Source: an uncultured Methylococcaceae bacterium
GTDB lineage: Bacteria > Pseudomonadota > Gammaproteobacteria > Methylococcales > Methylococcaceae
Direction of reading: 5' to 3'
DNA: 34,816 nt
Assembly (NCBI GenBank): GCA_903911305.1
Contig: CAIWDB010000661.1
Location: forward strand, 1-34,816
The notes under the pieces are model-generated. The model did no database searches. It was not told the DNA's origin and saw nothing but the letters and a program-made list of their open reading frames with translations. Shown piece by piece: positions 8,231-18,483 of this stretch (its first letter is position 1; every line of letters starts with the position of its first letter). The translations under genes and the position numbers were made by a program.

Positions 8231-9148
8231 TTACGAGCGTTTCTCACCTATGGTGGTGCAAAATAAAGGTTGAATAACACCGAGTTCAGTCAGTGTTTTG
8301 TCCAAATAAGTCAGTAGGTTTATTTTCTTTTTTTCAATTGAAGTTAAAGGCTCAGGAAAATTTCCCCCCAATCCTTCAAGGGCAGGGTACAAAATGCCGC
8401 CATAAACGACTTTCAAGAGAGGATGAAAGTATTTCTCGTACTCAGGCATGATTTGTGTCGAGTTACAGGCTTCGCTTGGGTCAAATTCGCTAGGGGGATA
8501 CTGCAACCAAAAGCCCTTCACTTGTCCCATGTGAGTGGTGCGCTTTTTGACCGGCAACAAAGCCAACAGTAAAGCGGTTGTCACGCAACGGTTCCGCAAT
8601 GGGATTTGAAGGTATTCAGGCCCAATCCATTCAGTAAAGGTGATCAGGCCATTGGGGCGTAGCGCTTTATGGGCTTGCTGAAAAAGGTTTTGAATGTTTT
8701 TAATATGATGCAAGCCATGACTTCCCACCACCAAATCGTATGATTCGGGCTTCAATTCAATTTGGTTGACATCTTCGCAAACACCGTTGAATGGAAAATC
8801 AACTTGAACCCGCGACAGCGATACACTGCTTAGGTCATACCCGGTAACCTCGGCAAAACGAACAGGGCTGCTGGGATAATGAAAATAATATTTTTCCGAA
8901 GCCATGTCTCCACAGACCAAGGCCAAACCTTTTAAATCATTATGTTCCTCGGGGGGATAACGTTTTGCCAACAATTCATGGCAAGTCACCACACTCGTCT
9001 GGACGGGTCCAAATAGAGAAGCCAAGTGCTCCGACACACCAGGAACCGCCATCCAACTGACATCGCGAACTTGGTCGATGTTAATAGTATCCCACGTGTT
9101 GGCAGCTTTCTGGATATCGTTTTCTTCTGTCTGTTCTGCATTTGTCAT
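8231..9148 (-). CDS. Class I SAM-dependent methyltransferase
   Basis: ATG 9148 gives 305 residues; a GTG at 9196 in frame would add 16 residues that do not look conserved. The fold matches the Methyltransf_11/25 group: the motif I region LKGLALVCGDMASEKYYF, an acidic end of strand 2 (VTGYDLSSVSLSRVQ), motif II (SYDLVVGSHGLHHI) and a motif III-like HKALRPNGLITFTEWIG. The usual glycine-rich loop is altered (LALVCGDMASE rather than VLDIGCGTG), so SAM binding should be tested. The substrate is unknown. Its stop at 8231 lies 42 bases before the nrdJ ATG on the same strand, so the two may be co-transcribed. Confidence 0.75.
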   Translation of the reverse strand: MTNAEQTEENDIQKAANTWDTINIDQVRDVSWMAVPGVSEHLASLFGPVQTSVVTCHELLAKRYPPEEHNDLKGLALVCGDMASEKYYFHYPSSPVRFAEVTGYDLSSVSLSRVQVDFPFNGVCEDVNQIELKPESYDLVVGSHGLHHIKNIQNLFQQAHKALRPNGLITFTEWIGPEYLQIPLRNRCVTTALLLALLPVKKRTTHMGQVKGFWLQYPPSEFDPSEACNSTQIMPEYEKYFHPLLKVVYGGILYPALEGLGGNFPEPLTSIEKKKINLLTYLDKTLTELGVIQPLFCTTIGEKRS

Positions 9149-9220
9149 GATGGTATTCCGAAAAAGTAAGTTGAAGCTGTGGCCAAAGTATTGCACGCTT
9201 CAGCACTCGAACTATCTCTC

Positions 9221-9550
9221 CTAAGGGTTGATGCAACGGTACACCTTGAATGGCTGCTCACCGTCGATTAAGGGTCCGGAAGTAACGATGGTGTCCCCAC
9301 CCATATCGCCGGCATTGTTTCTAGCCAGTCGATAGACTTCTGCCTGAATGGTGCCTTTATCCCTTGCGATGAAGCCAATTTTGGCTGCGGTGACGGCAGA
9401 AACACGGCCCAATTCTTTACACCGCCGGACTTCTTGAGCGGCAAGAATGCGAACCTTTTCCCCTTGTGGCTTGAGTTCCACCCAAGTGCAAGCTGACAGC
9501 AGGGCGGCAGATAACAATCCTACAGCATTAAATTTAACGATTCTGTTCAT
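9221..9550 (-). CDS. Small DUF4156-like lipoprotein
   Basis: The 109-residue protein has a type II signal peptide: a basic start MNRIVKF, a hydrophobic segment and lipobox LLSAC with the lipidated cysteine at residue 21. The mature part has KVRILAAQEVRRCKELGRVS and a C-terminal QPFKVYRC, with two further cysteines that could form a disulfide. The pattern is that of the DUF4156 family of small envelope lipoproteins. TAGGAATC precedes the ATG with close spacing. Its function is not known. It is followed on the same strand, 72 bases on, by the methyltransferase gene. Confidence 0.8.
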   Translation of the reverse strand: MNRIVKFNAVGLLSAALLSACTWVELKPQGEKVRILAAQEVRRCKELGRVSAVTAAKIGFIARDKGTIQAEVYRLARNNAGDMGGDTIVTSGPLIDGEQPFKVYRCINP

Positions 9551-9677
9551 GATTCCTAAACCCCGACGAATGATAATCTGAACACTATCTTATAGAACAG
9601 CGGCGATTTGGAAAAGCGGTGACGCAAAGTCCCCTCTCGGTGTTAAAATGGCGCATTATTTTCCGAATAGGCTGTAA

Positions 9678-11402
<1,725 letters not shown>

Positions 11403-11449
11403 CTAACACCATTCCCTTCCATTTCGGCAAGGGTGACACAAACCATTCT

Positions 11450-11474
11450 CTCTCCCGCTGGGAGAGGGCGAGGG
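11450..11474 (+). repeat. GGGAGAGGG-type palindromic intergenic repeat
   Basis: CTCTCCC (11450-11456) and GGGAGAG (11460-11466) form a 7-bp stem around GCT, followed by GGCGAGGG. This matches the common proteobacterial intergenic repeat of the form CCCTCTCCC..GGGAGAGGGCGAGGG. Its right end supplies the purine-rich GAGGG that precedes the kdsA ATG by 8 bases. Confidence 0.6.
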
Positions 11475-11482
11475 CACATAAC

Positions 11483-12304
11483 ATGAAACTCTGCGGATTT
11501 GAAACCAGCCTTGAACATCCATTTTTCCTGATCGCCGGACCTTGTGTCATCGAAAGCGAACAACTCGCTTTGGACACTGCCGGCCGACTCAAGGAAATCA
11601 CTGCCAAGCTTGGCATAAACTTCATTTTCAAATCCTCCTACGACAAGGCCAACCGATCTTCGCTAGGCAGTTTCCGCGGTTTGGGCTTGAATAAAGGCTT
11701 GCAGATTTTGGAAAAGGTCAAACTTAGCATTGGTGTGCCAGTGCTTACCGATGTCCATGAATACACGCCTTTGGGAGAAGTGGCCGATGTGGTGGATGTG
11801 TTGCAAACCCCGGCTTTTCTGTGTAGGCAGACGGATTTCATCCAAGCCGCCGCCGCCACTGGCAGACCCGTCAACATCAAAAAAGGCCAGTTTATGGCCC
11901 CTTGGGACATGAACAATGTCGTCGATAAAGCCAAATCCACCGGCAACGATCACATCATGGTGTGTGAACGGGGCGTGTCTTTCGGTTACAACAATCTAGT
12001 GTCCGATATGCGCTCTTTAGTGGTCATGCGCAGCACCCATTGCCCCGTCGTATTCGATGCCACCCATTCCGTGCAACTGCCCGGAGGTCAAGGCAATGTG
12101 TCAGGCGGGCAACGCGAACATGTGCCGACCTTGGCAAAAGCCGCCGTCGCCGTCGGCATCGCCGGCTTATTCATGGAAACCCACCCCGACCCTGAAAAAG
12201 CCCTCAGTGACGGGCCAAATTCCTGGCCTTTGCATAGGATGGAGGAGTTGTTGGAGGTGTTGGTGGGATTGGATAGAGTAGTTAAGGGGAGTGGGTTTTT
12301 GTAA
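11483..12304 (+). CDS. kdsA: 2-dehydro-3-deoxyphosphooctonate aldolase (KDO-8-P synthase)
   Basis: The 273-residue enzyme condenses phosphoenolpyruvate with arabinose 5-phosphate to give KDO-8-phosphate for lipopolysaccharide inner core. Family motifs are present: IAGPCVIES at 17-25, the [11 protein letters not shown] substrate loop at 50-60, [17 protein letters not shown], and [12 protein letters not shown]. Cysteine 21 stands where metal-independent enzymes such as the E. coli one have asparagine (GGMNVLES), so this protein should belong to the metal-dependent type. The ribosome-binding site appears to come from the GAGGG of the intergenic repeat just upstream. It is likely co-transcribed with pyrG. 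Confidence 0.95.
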   Translation: MKLCGFETSLEHPFFLIAGPCVIESEQLALDTAGRLKEITAKLGINFIFKSSYDKANRSSLGSFRGLGLNKGLQILEKVKLSIGVPVLTDVHEYTPLGEVADVVDVLQTPAFLCRQTDFIQAAAATGRPVNIKKGQFMAPWDMNNVVDKAKSTGNDHIMVCERGVSFGYNNLVSDMRSLVVMRSTHCPVVFDATHSVQLPGGQGNVSGGQREHVPTLAKAAVAVGIAGLFMETHPDPEKALSDGPNSWPLHRMEELLEVLVGLDRVVKGSGFL

Positions 12305-12348
12305 GCCATACCATCTTTTCCGTAAACTTACCCGTTGGGAAAGTACCC

Positions 12349-12576
12349 ATGCACGCCGAAAGATTCATACTTCGCACTGACAGTGATGGACATTTGGCTA
12401 ACCTGCCGACTTTTCCACCAAACGAGGAGGTTGAGGTCATCGTTTTACTCAAGGAACCGAAGAAACCCAAGCCGCGAAATCAACCCTCCCCTCTATTAGC
12501 TTGGCAGGGCGCCAAGCTAATAGGAGATGATATTGCACCAGCGTTCTCTGCTGAAGAATGGGGTAAGTTGCTTTAG
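12349..12576 (+). CDS. Small antitoxin-like protein of unknown family
   Basis: The 75-residue product begins MHAERFILRTDSDGHLANLP and then NEEVEVIVLLKE, a short beta-rich start resembling small VapB-type antitoxins, and ends IAPAFSAEEWGKLL, an ending I associate with antitoxins paired with PIN toxins. GGGAAAG lies a few bases before the ATG. No toxin gene follows: the next gene is uvrD on the opposite strand. A 13-bp perfect inverted repeat lies inside the frame at 12493-12523 and encodes residues around LAWQGAKLI. The gene may be a solitary or degrading antitoxin. The family assignment is from memory of sequence pattern and is uncertain. Confidence 0.5.
   Translation: MHAERFILRTDSDGHLANLPTFPPNEEVEVIVLLKEPKKPKPRNQPSPLLAWQGAKLIGDDIAPAFSAEEWGKLL
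12493..12523. repeat. 13-bp perfect palindrome inside the small antitoxin-like gene
   Basis: CTATTAGCTTGGC (12493-12505) and GCCAAGCTAATAG (12511-12523) are exact reverse complements around AGGGC. The stem would be very stable in mRNA. It stays in frame with the host gene. Confidence 0.7.
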
Positions 12577-12577
12577 G

Positions 12578-12597
12578 AAAATCATACTCCTGATTTT
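12578..12597 (+). terminator. Weak hairpin after the antitoxin-like gene
   Basis: AAAATCA (12578-12584) pairs with TGATTTT (12591-12597) just after the stop codon at 12576. The stem is AT-rich and the T content is within the stem, so this is a weak candidate for a terminator between two convergent genes. Confidence 0.3.
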
Positions 12598-12634
12598 GAA
12601 ATTTGGAATTTGGTACTCGCCCCCAATGCGGCAA

Positions 12635-14818
12635 TCAAACCGCCCTCAAATTCGCAAAATCCAGCACCAACCATTTACTTCCCACATCGGCAAAATTAAC
12701 CTGCACCCGCGCTTGCGCGCCTTCGCCTTCGGCTTGCAGGATGATACCCTCGCCGAACTTGGCATGAGCCACACGCTGGCCGAGCTTGAAACCACCCGCT
12801 GTGCCAGAAGTCAATGAATAAGAACCTTTGGGTTCTTTGGCAGTGACGGGGCGGGTGACATTCGCCTTCATGCGGATTTCATGGATATGTTCTGTGGGTA
12901 TTTCACGCAGGAAACGGGAAGCACGGAGATAGCTTTCCTTGCCATAGATGCGCCGAGACTCGGCGTGAGTCAGGTAGAGCTTTTGCTTGGCGCGGGTAAT
13001 GCCGACATAACACAGCCGACGCTCTTCTTCCAAGCGTCCGGCTTCTTCCAAAGATTGCATGGATGGGAACAAGCCTTCCTCCAAACCGACCACAAATACC
13101 AAATCAAACTCCAAGCCCTTGGCAGAATGCAGGGTCATCAACTGCACACAATCTTCTGAGGCATCGCCCTGCGCTTCGCCGGCTTCCAAAGCGGCATGGG
13201 CAAGAAAGAAATCGAGCAGGCTTAAGTTTTCGCCTTCTTCTTGTTGCGGGGCTTCTGATTCAAACTGTTTGGCGGCGGTGACCAATTCCTCTAAGTTTTC
13301 CACCCGCGTCTCGCCCTTGTCGCCTTTTTCTTGTTTATAAAACTCGATCAGGCCAGATTTTTCGACGACAATCTTGACTTGTTCATGCAGCGGTTTGTCT
13401 TTGGCTTGCGCGGATAATGCATTGATCAAATTCAAAAATACCGCCAATAGTCCTTTAGCTCTGGCGGTGAACAGATTGCCACGACTGAGTGCCTCTGCGG
13501 CTACCCACAGTGAGCAATCTTCGGCTTGAGCCAATTCACGGATGGCATCCAAGCTTTTAGCGCCGATGCCGCGTGTGGGCGTATTGATGACCCGCTCAAA
13601 TGAAGCATCATCGCTACGGTTGGACAGCAACCGCAAATAAGCCAGCGCATCTTTGATTTCCTGCCGTTCGAAGAAACGCAAACCGCCATAAACGCGGTAG
13701 GGAATACCCATCGCAATCAGCTTTTCTTCAAACTGCCGTGATTGTGCATTGGAGCGATACAAAATGGCAGATTCATCGCGTTTATTGCCTTCTTGAGACC
13801 ATTGGCGGATGCGATCCACGACAAAATACGCTTCGTCTTGTTCGTTGAATGCCGAATAGACGGCAATGGAATCACCCGCGCCATCCTCGGTCCACAAGTT
13901 CTTACCTAACCGCCCTTCGTTCTTGGCGATCAAAGCATTGGCGGCATTCAGGATATGCCCGGTGGAGCGGTAGTTCTGTTCCAACCGGACGATTTGATGG
14001 TTAGGGTTGTCCTTTTGGAATTTGAACAGGTTTTCGATCTTGGCCCCGCGCCAACCATAAATCGACTGGTCGTCATCGCCAACCACAAACAAATTGTCAC
14101 GATCATGGGTCAGTAAACTCAACCATGCATATTGAATGCTATTGGTGTCTTGGAATTCGTCCACTAACACGTGGCGGAAACGGCGTTGATAATGTGCCAG
14201 TTGTTCGGGATTGTCGCGGAGAAACTCATGGGAGCGAAGTAGCAATTCAGCGAAATCCACCAAACCAGATTTGTCGCATTGTTGTTCATAAATCTTGTAA
14301 ACTCGCAGCATCTGCCGCTCAAATGGGTCGGATGCTTCAAGCATGTGGCGGGCGCGGTGGCCTTCGTCTTTTTGTCCGTTGATCCACCATTGGATTTGGC
14401 GCGGCGGCCATTTCTTATCGTCCAGATTCAACTCTTTGACGATGCGCTTGACCAGCCGCAACTGATCGTCAGAATCCATGATTTGGAATGTCTCCGGCAA
14501 ACCCGCTTCGGTGGCATGACGACGAAGTAGACGATGGGTCAGTCCATGAAACGTACCCATCCACATACCGCCAGCCGGAAAACTGAGTAGGGTTTCAATG
14601 CGTCCGCGCATTTCCCTAGCGGCTTTGTTGGTGAAGGTGACGGCTAGAATGCTGTTGGGGGAGACTTGCTCCACCCTCATCAGCCAAGCGATTCGATGAA
14701 TCAGCACACGGGTCTTGCCGCTGCCCGCGCCGGCCAAAATCAGCATGGAGGTAGGGGGTGCAGTGACCGCCGAGCGTTGGGCGGGGTTGAGTTTGTCGAT
14801 GATTGTGGTAATGTCCAT
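12635..14818 (-). CDS. uvrD: DNA helicase II, UvrD/PcrA family
   Basis: The 727-residue superfamily 1A helicase matches the usual UvrD length (about 720). It unwinds DNA 3' to 5' in nucleotide excision and mismatch repair. Motifs in order: Q-motif LNPAQRSAV (10-18), Walker A AGAGSGKT (29-36), motif Ia AVTFTNKAAREM, motif II DEFQDTN (220-226), motif III GDDDQSIYGWRGA (247-259), motif IV QNYRS (281-285), motif V-VI TLHSAKGLEFD and YVGITRAK. The C-terminus ends with a Tudor-like segment (GQRVAHAKFGEGIIL..) that in UvrD contacts RNA polymerase. It is convergent with the kdsA side and divergent from ruvX, with 64 bases between starts. Confidence 0.95.
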   Translation of the reverse strand: MDITTIIDKLNPAQRSAVTAPPTSMLILAGAGSGKTRVLIHRIAWLMRVEQVSPNSILAVTFTNKAAREMRGRIETLLSFPAGGMWMGTFHGLTHRLLRRHATEAGLPETFQIMDSDDQLRLVKRIVKELNLDDKKWPPRQIQWWINGQKDEGHRARHMLEASDPFERQMLRVYKIYEQQCDKSGLVDFAELLLRSHEFLRDNPEQLAHYQRRFRHVLVDEFQDTNSIQYAWLSLLTHDRDNLFVVGDDDQSIYGWRGAKIENLFKFQKDNPNHQIVRLEQNYRSTGHILNAANALIAKNEGRLGKNLWTEDGAGDSIAVYSAFNEQDEAYFVVDRIRQWSQEGNKRDESAILYRSNAQSRQFEEKLIAMGIPYRVYGGLRFFERQEIKDALAYLRLLSNRSDDASFERVINTPTRGIGAKSLDAIRELAQAEDCSLWVAAEALSRGNLFTARAKGLLAVFLNLINALSAQAKDKPLHEQVKIVVEKSGLIEFYKQEKGDKGETRVENLEELVTAAKQFESEAPQQEEGENLSLLDFFLAHAALEAGEAQGDASEDCVQLMTLHSAKGLEFDLVFVVGLEEGLFPSMQSLEEAGRLEEERRLCYVGITRAKQKLYLTHAESRRIYGKESYLRASRFLREIPTEHIHEIRMKANVTRPVTAKEPKGSYSLTSGTAGGFKLGQRVAHAKFGEGIILQAEGEGAQARVQVNFADVGSKWLVLDFANLRAV

Positions 14819-14882
14819 GCCGACATTTTACAGTAGTCATTTCATTATTGCCGAGAACCCTTAAAATAAACTCGTTGTTAAG

Positions 14883-15359
14883 ATGCCAACCATCCCTCAC
14901 CCCAAACTCGGTACTTATTTAGGCTTCGACTTCGGCGACAAGCATATTGGCATTGCTGTGGGCCAAAGGCTGACTTGTACCGCCACTGGATTGGTTACGA
15001 TACCGACACAGGGCAAACTAGCACGATGGGAAGCCATCAACAAGCTAGTCGAAACGTGGCAACCCTGTGGCTTTGTCGTCGGCTTGGCTTACCAAGATGA
15101 CGGTAGCGCCAACCCCATCAACGCGCAAATTCTGAAATTCTGCCGACAACTGGAAGGTCGGTACGGGTTGCCGGTTTATACTATGGATGAAACACTATCC
15201 ACCGTCGAATCCAAGAGCCTATATTATCAAAGCCGGGCGAAACGCTCGGCAGGCTTTGGCGCGATAAAAGACACCCTTGCCGCCCAGTTGATTTTACAGA
15301 CTTGGCTGGAACATATTGCTGATCAAGAAAGACAAGAAAAATGGTTGATTTCCAATTAA
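14883..15359 (+). CDS. ruvX: YqgF/RuvX family resolvase-like protein
   Basis: The 158-residue protein has the RNase H-like fold of the YqgF family. It begins YLGFDFGDKHIGIAVG with the first acidic residue D16, has a middle GFVVGLAYQDDGS strand and a YTMDETLSTVES segment with the next acidic residues. Family members act in Holliday junction resolution or in processing of the pre-16S rRNA 5' end. It overlaps pyrR by 19 bases, indicating translational coupling. The family's common upstream partner yqgE is not present here; uvrD is divergent instead. No strong ribosome-binding site is visible. Confidence 0.9.
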   Translation: MPTIPHPKLGTYLGFDFGDKHIGIAVGQRLTCTATGLVTIPTQGKLARWEAINKLVETWQPCGFVVGLAYQDDGSANPINAQILKFCRQLEGRYGLPVYTMDETLSTVESKSLYYQSRAKRSAGFGAIKDTLAAQLILQTWLEHIADQERQEKWLISN

Positions 15360-15847
15360 GTGTAGAAAAAAAGTTGGATCGGTTGCATTCCGGTCTGGTA
15401 GCCGAAATCACCCGGCGAGAACTGCGTGACCCTTTGATGATCGGCATCCATACCGGAGGAAGCTGGGTTGCCGAAAAACTGCATGAGCGCTTGGGTTTAA
15501 AAGATCCTCTAGGTTTGTTAAACATCTCCTTTTACCGCGATGATTTCTCCCAAATTGGCATTCACCCAAGGGTTTTGCCTAGCAATTTGCCGTTTCGGGT
15601 CGAAGGCCGCGATATCCTGCTGATTGATGATGTGCTATATACAGGCAGGACTATCCGAGCGGCTTTGAACGAAATTTTTGATTATGGCCGCCCGGCTCAA
15701 ATCGTTTTGGGCGTGCTGATCGAGCGTGACGGCAGGCAAATTCCGGTTCAGGCCGATTGCATTGGCGGTAGGATAGATTTAGGCCCAGATGAAAAAGTCA
15801 AATTATCTGGGCCAAATCCATTGTCGTTAAGTATTCATTGCTCTTAA
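15341..15847 (+). CDS. pyrR: PyrR bifunctional regulator / uracil phosphoribosyltransferase
   Basis: The 168-residue protein is a type I phosphoribosyltransferase. The PRPP-binding motif is DILLIDDVLYTGRTIRAA (91-108), and the flexible loop region carries SFYRDDFSQIG (63-73). Homologues transfer phosphoribose to uracil; in Gram-positives they also control pyr mRNA attenuation, but in proteobacteria an RNA-binding role is not general. The position directly before pyrB and overlapping ruvX is the standard gammaproteobacterial order. I see no attenuator between pyrR and pyrB (15 bases), so any control would act upstream. Confidence 0.93.
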   Translation: MVDFQLSVEKKLDRLHSGLVAEITRRELRDPLMIGIHTGGSWVAEKLHERLGLKDPLGLLNISFYRDDFSQIGIHPRVLPSNLPFRVEGRDILLIDDVLYTGRTIRAALNEIFDYGRPAQIVLGVLIERDGRQIPVQADCIGGRIDLGPDEKVKLSGPNPLSLSIHCS

Positions 15848-15862
15848 TACGGGTCAATAAGC

Positions 15863-16843
15863 GTGAACACATCCATCCAATTCGACGCAACTGGAAAGTT
15901 GCGCCATTTCCTGACCATTGACGGATTGAGCCGAGAGTTGCTGGTTCGCATTATGGATGTTGCCGAGTCCTTTTCTAGCGTGACAGACCAGCAGGTCAAA
16001 AAGGTACCTTTGTTGCGAGGCAAAACCATCGTCAATCTGTTTTTTGAAAACAGCACACGAACTCGCAATACATTCGAACTGGCCGCCAAGCGTCTTTCCG
16101 CTGATGTGCTTAACGTCAATATCGCAACCTCAGCCACATCCAAGGGGGAAAGCCTGTTGGACACCATCCGCAACATTGAAGCCATGTCTGTGGATATGTT
16201 TGTGGTACGGCATGAAGCAAGCGGAGCGGCACACTTTATCGCCCAACATGTCGCACCGCATATCAGTGTGGTCAATGCCGGGGACGGAAGCCATTCCCAT
16301 CCTACCCAAGCGATGTTGGACATGTTTACCATCCGCCAATACAAGGACGATTTCTCCAAACTCAAGGTGGCGATTGTCGGTGACATTTTGCATTCACGGG
16401 TCGCCCGCTCAGAGATTCTCGCCTTGAATATCTTGGGTACTGAAGAGGTGCGTGTCGTTGCACCAAAAACCCTGTTGCCTGACCATCCTGAAAGCTTGGG
16501 AGTCAACGTGTTCCATGATTTAGACCAAGGATTGGAGGGAGTGGATGTGGTGGTCATGCTGCGTTTGCAAAAGGAGCGCATGAGTGGAGCCTTCTTGCCC
16601 AGCGAACACGAGTATTTTTCTTATTTTGGACTTACCGAAGAACGCCTTGCCAAGGCTAAACCCAATGCGATTGTGATGCATCCTGGCCCAATCAACCGGG
16701 GGGTGGAGATCGACTCAAGAGTGGCGGATGGCCCGCAATCGGTTATCTTGCGGCAAGTCAGCAACGGCATTGCCGTGCGCATGGCGGTTATGTCAATGGT
16801 ACTAGGCGGACACGGTGAGACGAATACGGGAGGTGCATCATGA
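15863..16843 (+). CDS. pyrB: Aspartate carbamoyltransferase catalytic subunit
   Basis: The 326-residue enzyme joins carbamoyl phosphate and aspartate in the second step of pyrimidine synthesis. The carbamoyl-phosphate loop is [12 protein letters not shown] (61-72) and the [11 protein letters not shown] segment lies near the C-terminus. The SATSKGES loop, with its active-site lysine, is present. No pyrI regulatory subunit is adjacent. Instead pyrC' follows, with ATG overlapping the pyrB stop by 4 bases, as in Pseudomonas-type ATCase where the two proteins form a dodecameric complex. That points to the class A type of ATCase. Confidence 0.96.
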   Translation: MNTSIQFDATGKLRHFLTIDGLSRELLVRIMDVAESFSSVTDQQVKKVPLLRGKTIVNLFFENSTRTRNTFELAAKRLSADVLNVNIATSATSKGESLLDTIRNIEAMSVDMFVVRHEASGAAHFIAQHVAPHISVVNAGDGSHSHPTQAMLDMFTIRQYKDDFSKLKVAIVGDILHSRVARSEILALNILGTEEVRVVAPKTLLPDHPESLGVNVFHDLDQGLEGVDVVVMLRLQKERMSGAFLPSEHEYFSYFGLTEERLAKAKPNAIVMHPGPINRGVEIDSRVADGPQSVILRQVSNGIAVRMAVMSMVLGGHGETNTGGAS

Positions 16844-18129
16844 GCGGCGAAAGAATCGTCATTAAAGGAGGAAGGGTCATTGATCCATCCAATGGCATAG
16901 ATGCAATGGTTTCCGTGTGCATTGCCGGGGATAAGATCGTTGCCGTCGGCGAGATTCCTATTGGGTTTGAGGCTGATCAGGAAATAGACGCGAAAGGTCT
17001 GATTGTTTGCCCCGGTTTTGTCGATCTATGTGCAAGGCTGCGTGAACCCGGCCAAGAGTTTAAAGCCACCATCGCCAGTGAAACGGCGGCGGCGGCGGCG
17101 GCGGGCGTAACGACCTTATGTTGCCCTCCAGATACCCGCCGGGTCATTGATACACCGGCAGTGGTTAATTTGCTCAGGGAAAGGGCCGATTCGGTAGGCA
17201 AGGCGCGAGTGATACCGATTGGCGCATTGACCCGTGGCTTGCAAGGAAAAGAACTCAGTTCAATGATGGCATTGAAAACTGCCGGTTGTGTAGCCGTTGG
17301 CAATGCCTATGCGCCTGTGGAAAACCTATTAGTGCTTAGGCGAGGATTGGAGTACGCTGCAAACTGTGGGTTGATTGTTGTCGTCCGGCCTGAAGAACCC
17401 ACATTACGCAACCGGGGATGCGTTCACGACGGGGTAATCGGCAGTCGCTTAGGCTTGCCGCTTTTCCCTTCGTCTGCGGAAACAGTGGCCGTAGCCCAAA
17501 CCTTGGTGCTTGCCGAACAAACAGGCGCAAGGGTTCATTTTGGTCAGTTGAGCAGTGAACGCGCCGTGGCGATGATCGCGGAAGCTCAACAAAGGGGTGT
17601 CGGGGTAAGCGCCGATGTTGCCATTCATCAATTGCATTTGACAGAATCTGCCGTCATTGGATTTGATGCCAATGTCCATGTCAACCCGCCATTTCGCTCG
17701 CAATCAGATCGAGATGCTTTGCGAGAAGGGTTGGCAAGCGGTGTCCTTTCAGCGATATGCTCGGATCACCAACCCCATGATCCAAATGCCAAATTAGATG
17801 CATTTCCGGCAACTGAACCGGGCATGTCTTCGCTAGAAACCTTGTTGCCACTGAGTTTGAAATTAGTTGAAGAAGGCGTTTTGGATTTGACCAGCGCCAT
17901 AGCCCGCTTGACTGAAGGCCCATCCGCGATTTTGGGCTTGGGTGCGGGAACATTGAATGCTGGAGCCACGGCAGATGTTTGCCTATTCGACCCTATTCAG
18001 GAATGGACAGCAGAAGGCACTGACTGGCATAGCAAAGGTCTTAACACACCATTTTACGGATCGGTGTTCAAAGGGCGAGTCACTATGACCTTGCTTGGCG
18101 GGCATATGGTGCATTGCCTGCGATTGTAG
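16840..18129 (+). CDS. pyrC': Non-catalytic dihydroorotase-like ATCase partner (PyrC'/PyrX)
   Basis: The 429-residue protein has the amidohydrolase fold and dihydroorotase-like length. The metal-binding H-X-H that should follow the first strand (as in DLHVHFREPG) reads [10 protein letters not shown] here, with C64 and R66 replacing both histidines. The later [13 protein letters not shown] and SDHQPHDP segments are kept. Loss of the HXH ligands marks the inactive pseudo-dihydroorotase known from Pseudomonas, which holds ATCase together and does not catalyse. An active pyrC must lie elsewhere. A (CGG)7 triplet run at 17084-17104 encodes an alanine stretch. Its start overlaps pyrB, indicating coupling. 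It is the last gene of the ruvX-pyrR-pyrB-pyrC' run. Confidence 0.93.
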   Translation: MSGERIVIKGGRVIDPSNGIDAMVSVCIAGDKIVAVGEIPIGFEADQEIDAKGLIVCPGFVDLCARLREPGQEFKATIASETAAAAAAGVTTLCCPPDTRRVIDTPAVVNLLRERADSVGKARVIPIGALTRGLQGKELSSMMALKTAGCVAVGNAYAPVENLLVLRRGLEYAANCGLIVVVRPEEPTLRNRGCVHDGVIGSRLGLPLFPSSAETVAVAQTLVLAEQTGARVHFGQLSSERAVAMIAEAQQRGVGVSADVAIHQLHLTESAVIGFDANVHVNPPFRSQSDRDALREGLASGVLSAICSDHQPHDPNAKLDAFPATEPGMSSLETLLPLSLKLVEEGVLDLTSAIARLTEGPSAILGLGAGTLNAGATADVCLFDPIQEWTAEGTDWHSKGLNTPFYGSVFKGRVTMTLLGGHMVHCLRL

Positions 18130-18203
18130 AGTCAAAGCCGATGAATTGCTGTCGGGAGGGAGAGGAAAGTTGAAAGTGGGTGGTCTACCAAGGAGACAAA
18201 TAA

Positions 18204-18241
18204 AAACGCCCTATATCGCTTTATATAAACATAGGGCGTTT
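18204..18241 (-). terminator. Hairpin with minus-strand T-rich tail, candidate gvpA terminator
   Basis: AAACGCCCTAT (18204-18214) and ATAGGGCGTTT (18231-18241) form a perfect 11-bp stem with a 16-base loop. On the minus strand the stem is followed by TTATTT, giving a run GTTTTTATTT. On the plus strand the tail is only TTTC. It therefore fits best as the terminator for gvpA, 243 bases past its stop, though it might act in both directions. Confidence 0.55.
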
Positions 18242-18437
18242 CAAAGCTCGTCCCTGTGCATACAACGTCAACTAAAGGCCTAAATCTTTTTCAATCTGCC
18301 CATTTCGCCAACCTACGCCACTTTATTTTTGGTGTTTTGGGGGATATGGTCAAACTGACAGCCCGGACTTATTTGCGCCATTCCTAGCGCGGGGGTGGTG
18401 TTGCCGGATTGCGGATAAACAGGCCGAAGAAGACATC

Positions 18438-18477
18438 ACCCGCCGTCCGTCTAAACAGCGGCGGGTTCCGTTTTTTT
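18438..18477 (+). terminator. Plus-strand intrinsic terminator just short of gvpA
   Basis: ACCCGCCG (18438-18445) pairs with CGGCGGGT (18459-18466), then TCCG and seven T residues (18471-18477) follow. It would end plus-strand transcripts from the pyr cluster six bases before the gvpA stop codon. The same stem also lies at the 3' side of the gvpA message and could stabilise it. No gene is seen in the 354 bases 18130-18483. Confidence 0.65.
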
Positions 18478-18483
18478 ACCTTA

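Noticed and set aside
17084-17104. (CGG)7 triplet run in pyrC' as a phase-variable tract
   Set aside because: Triplet changes keep the frame, and an alanine run here is normal for the family.
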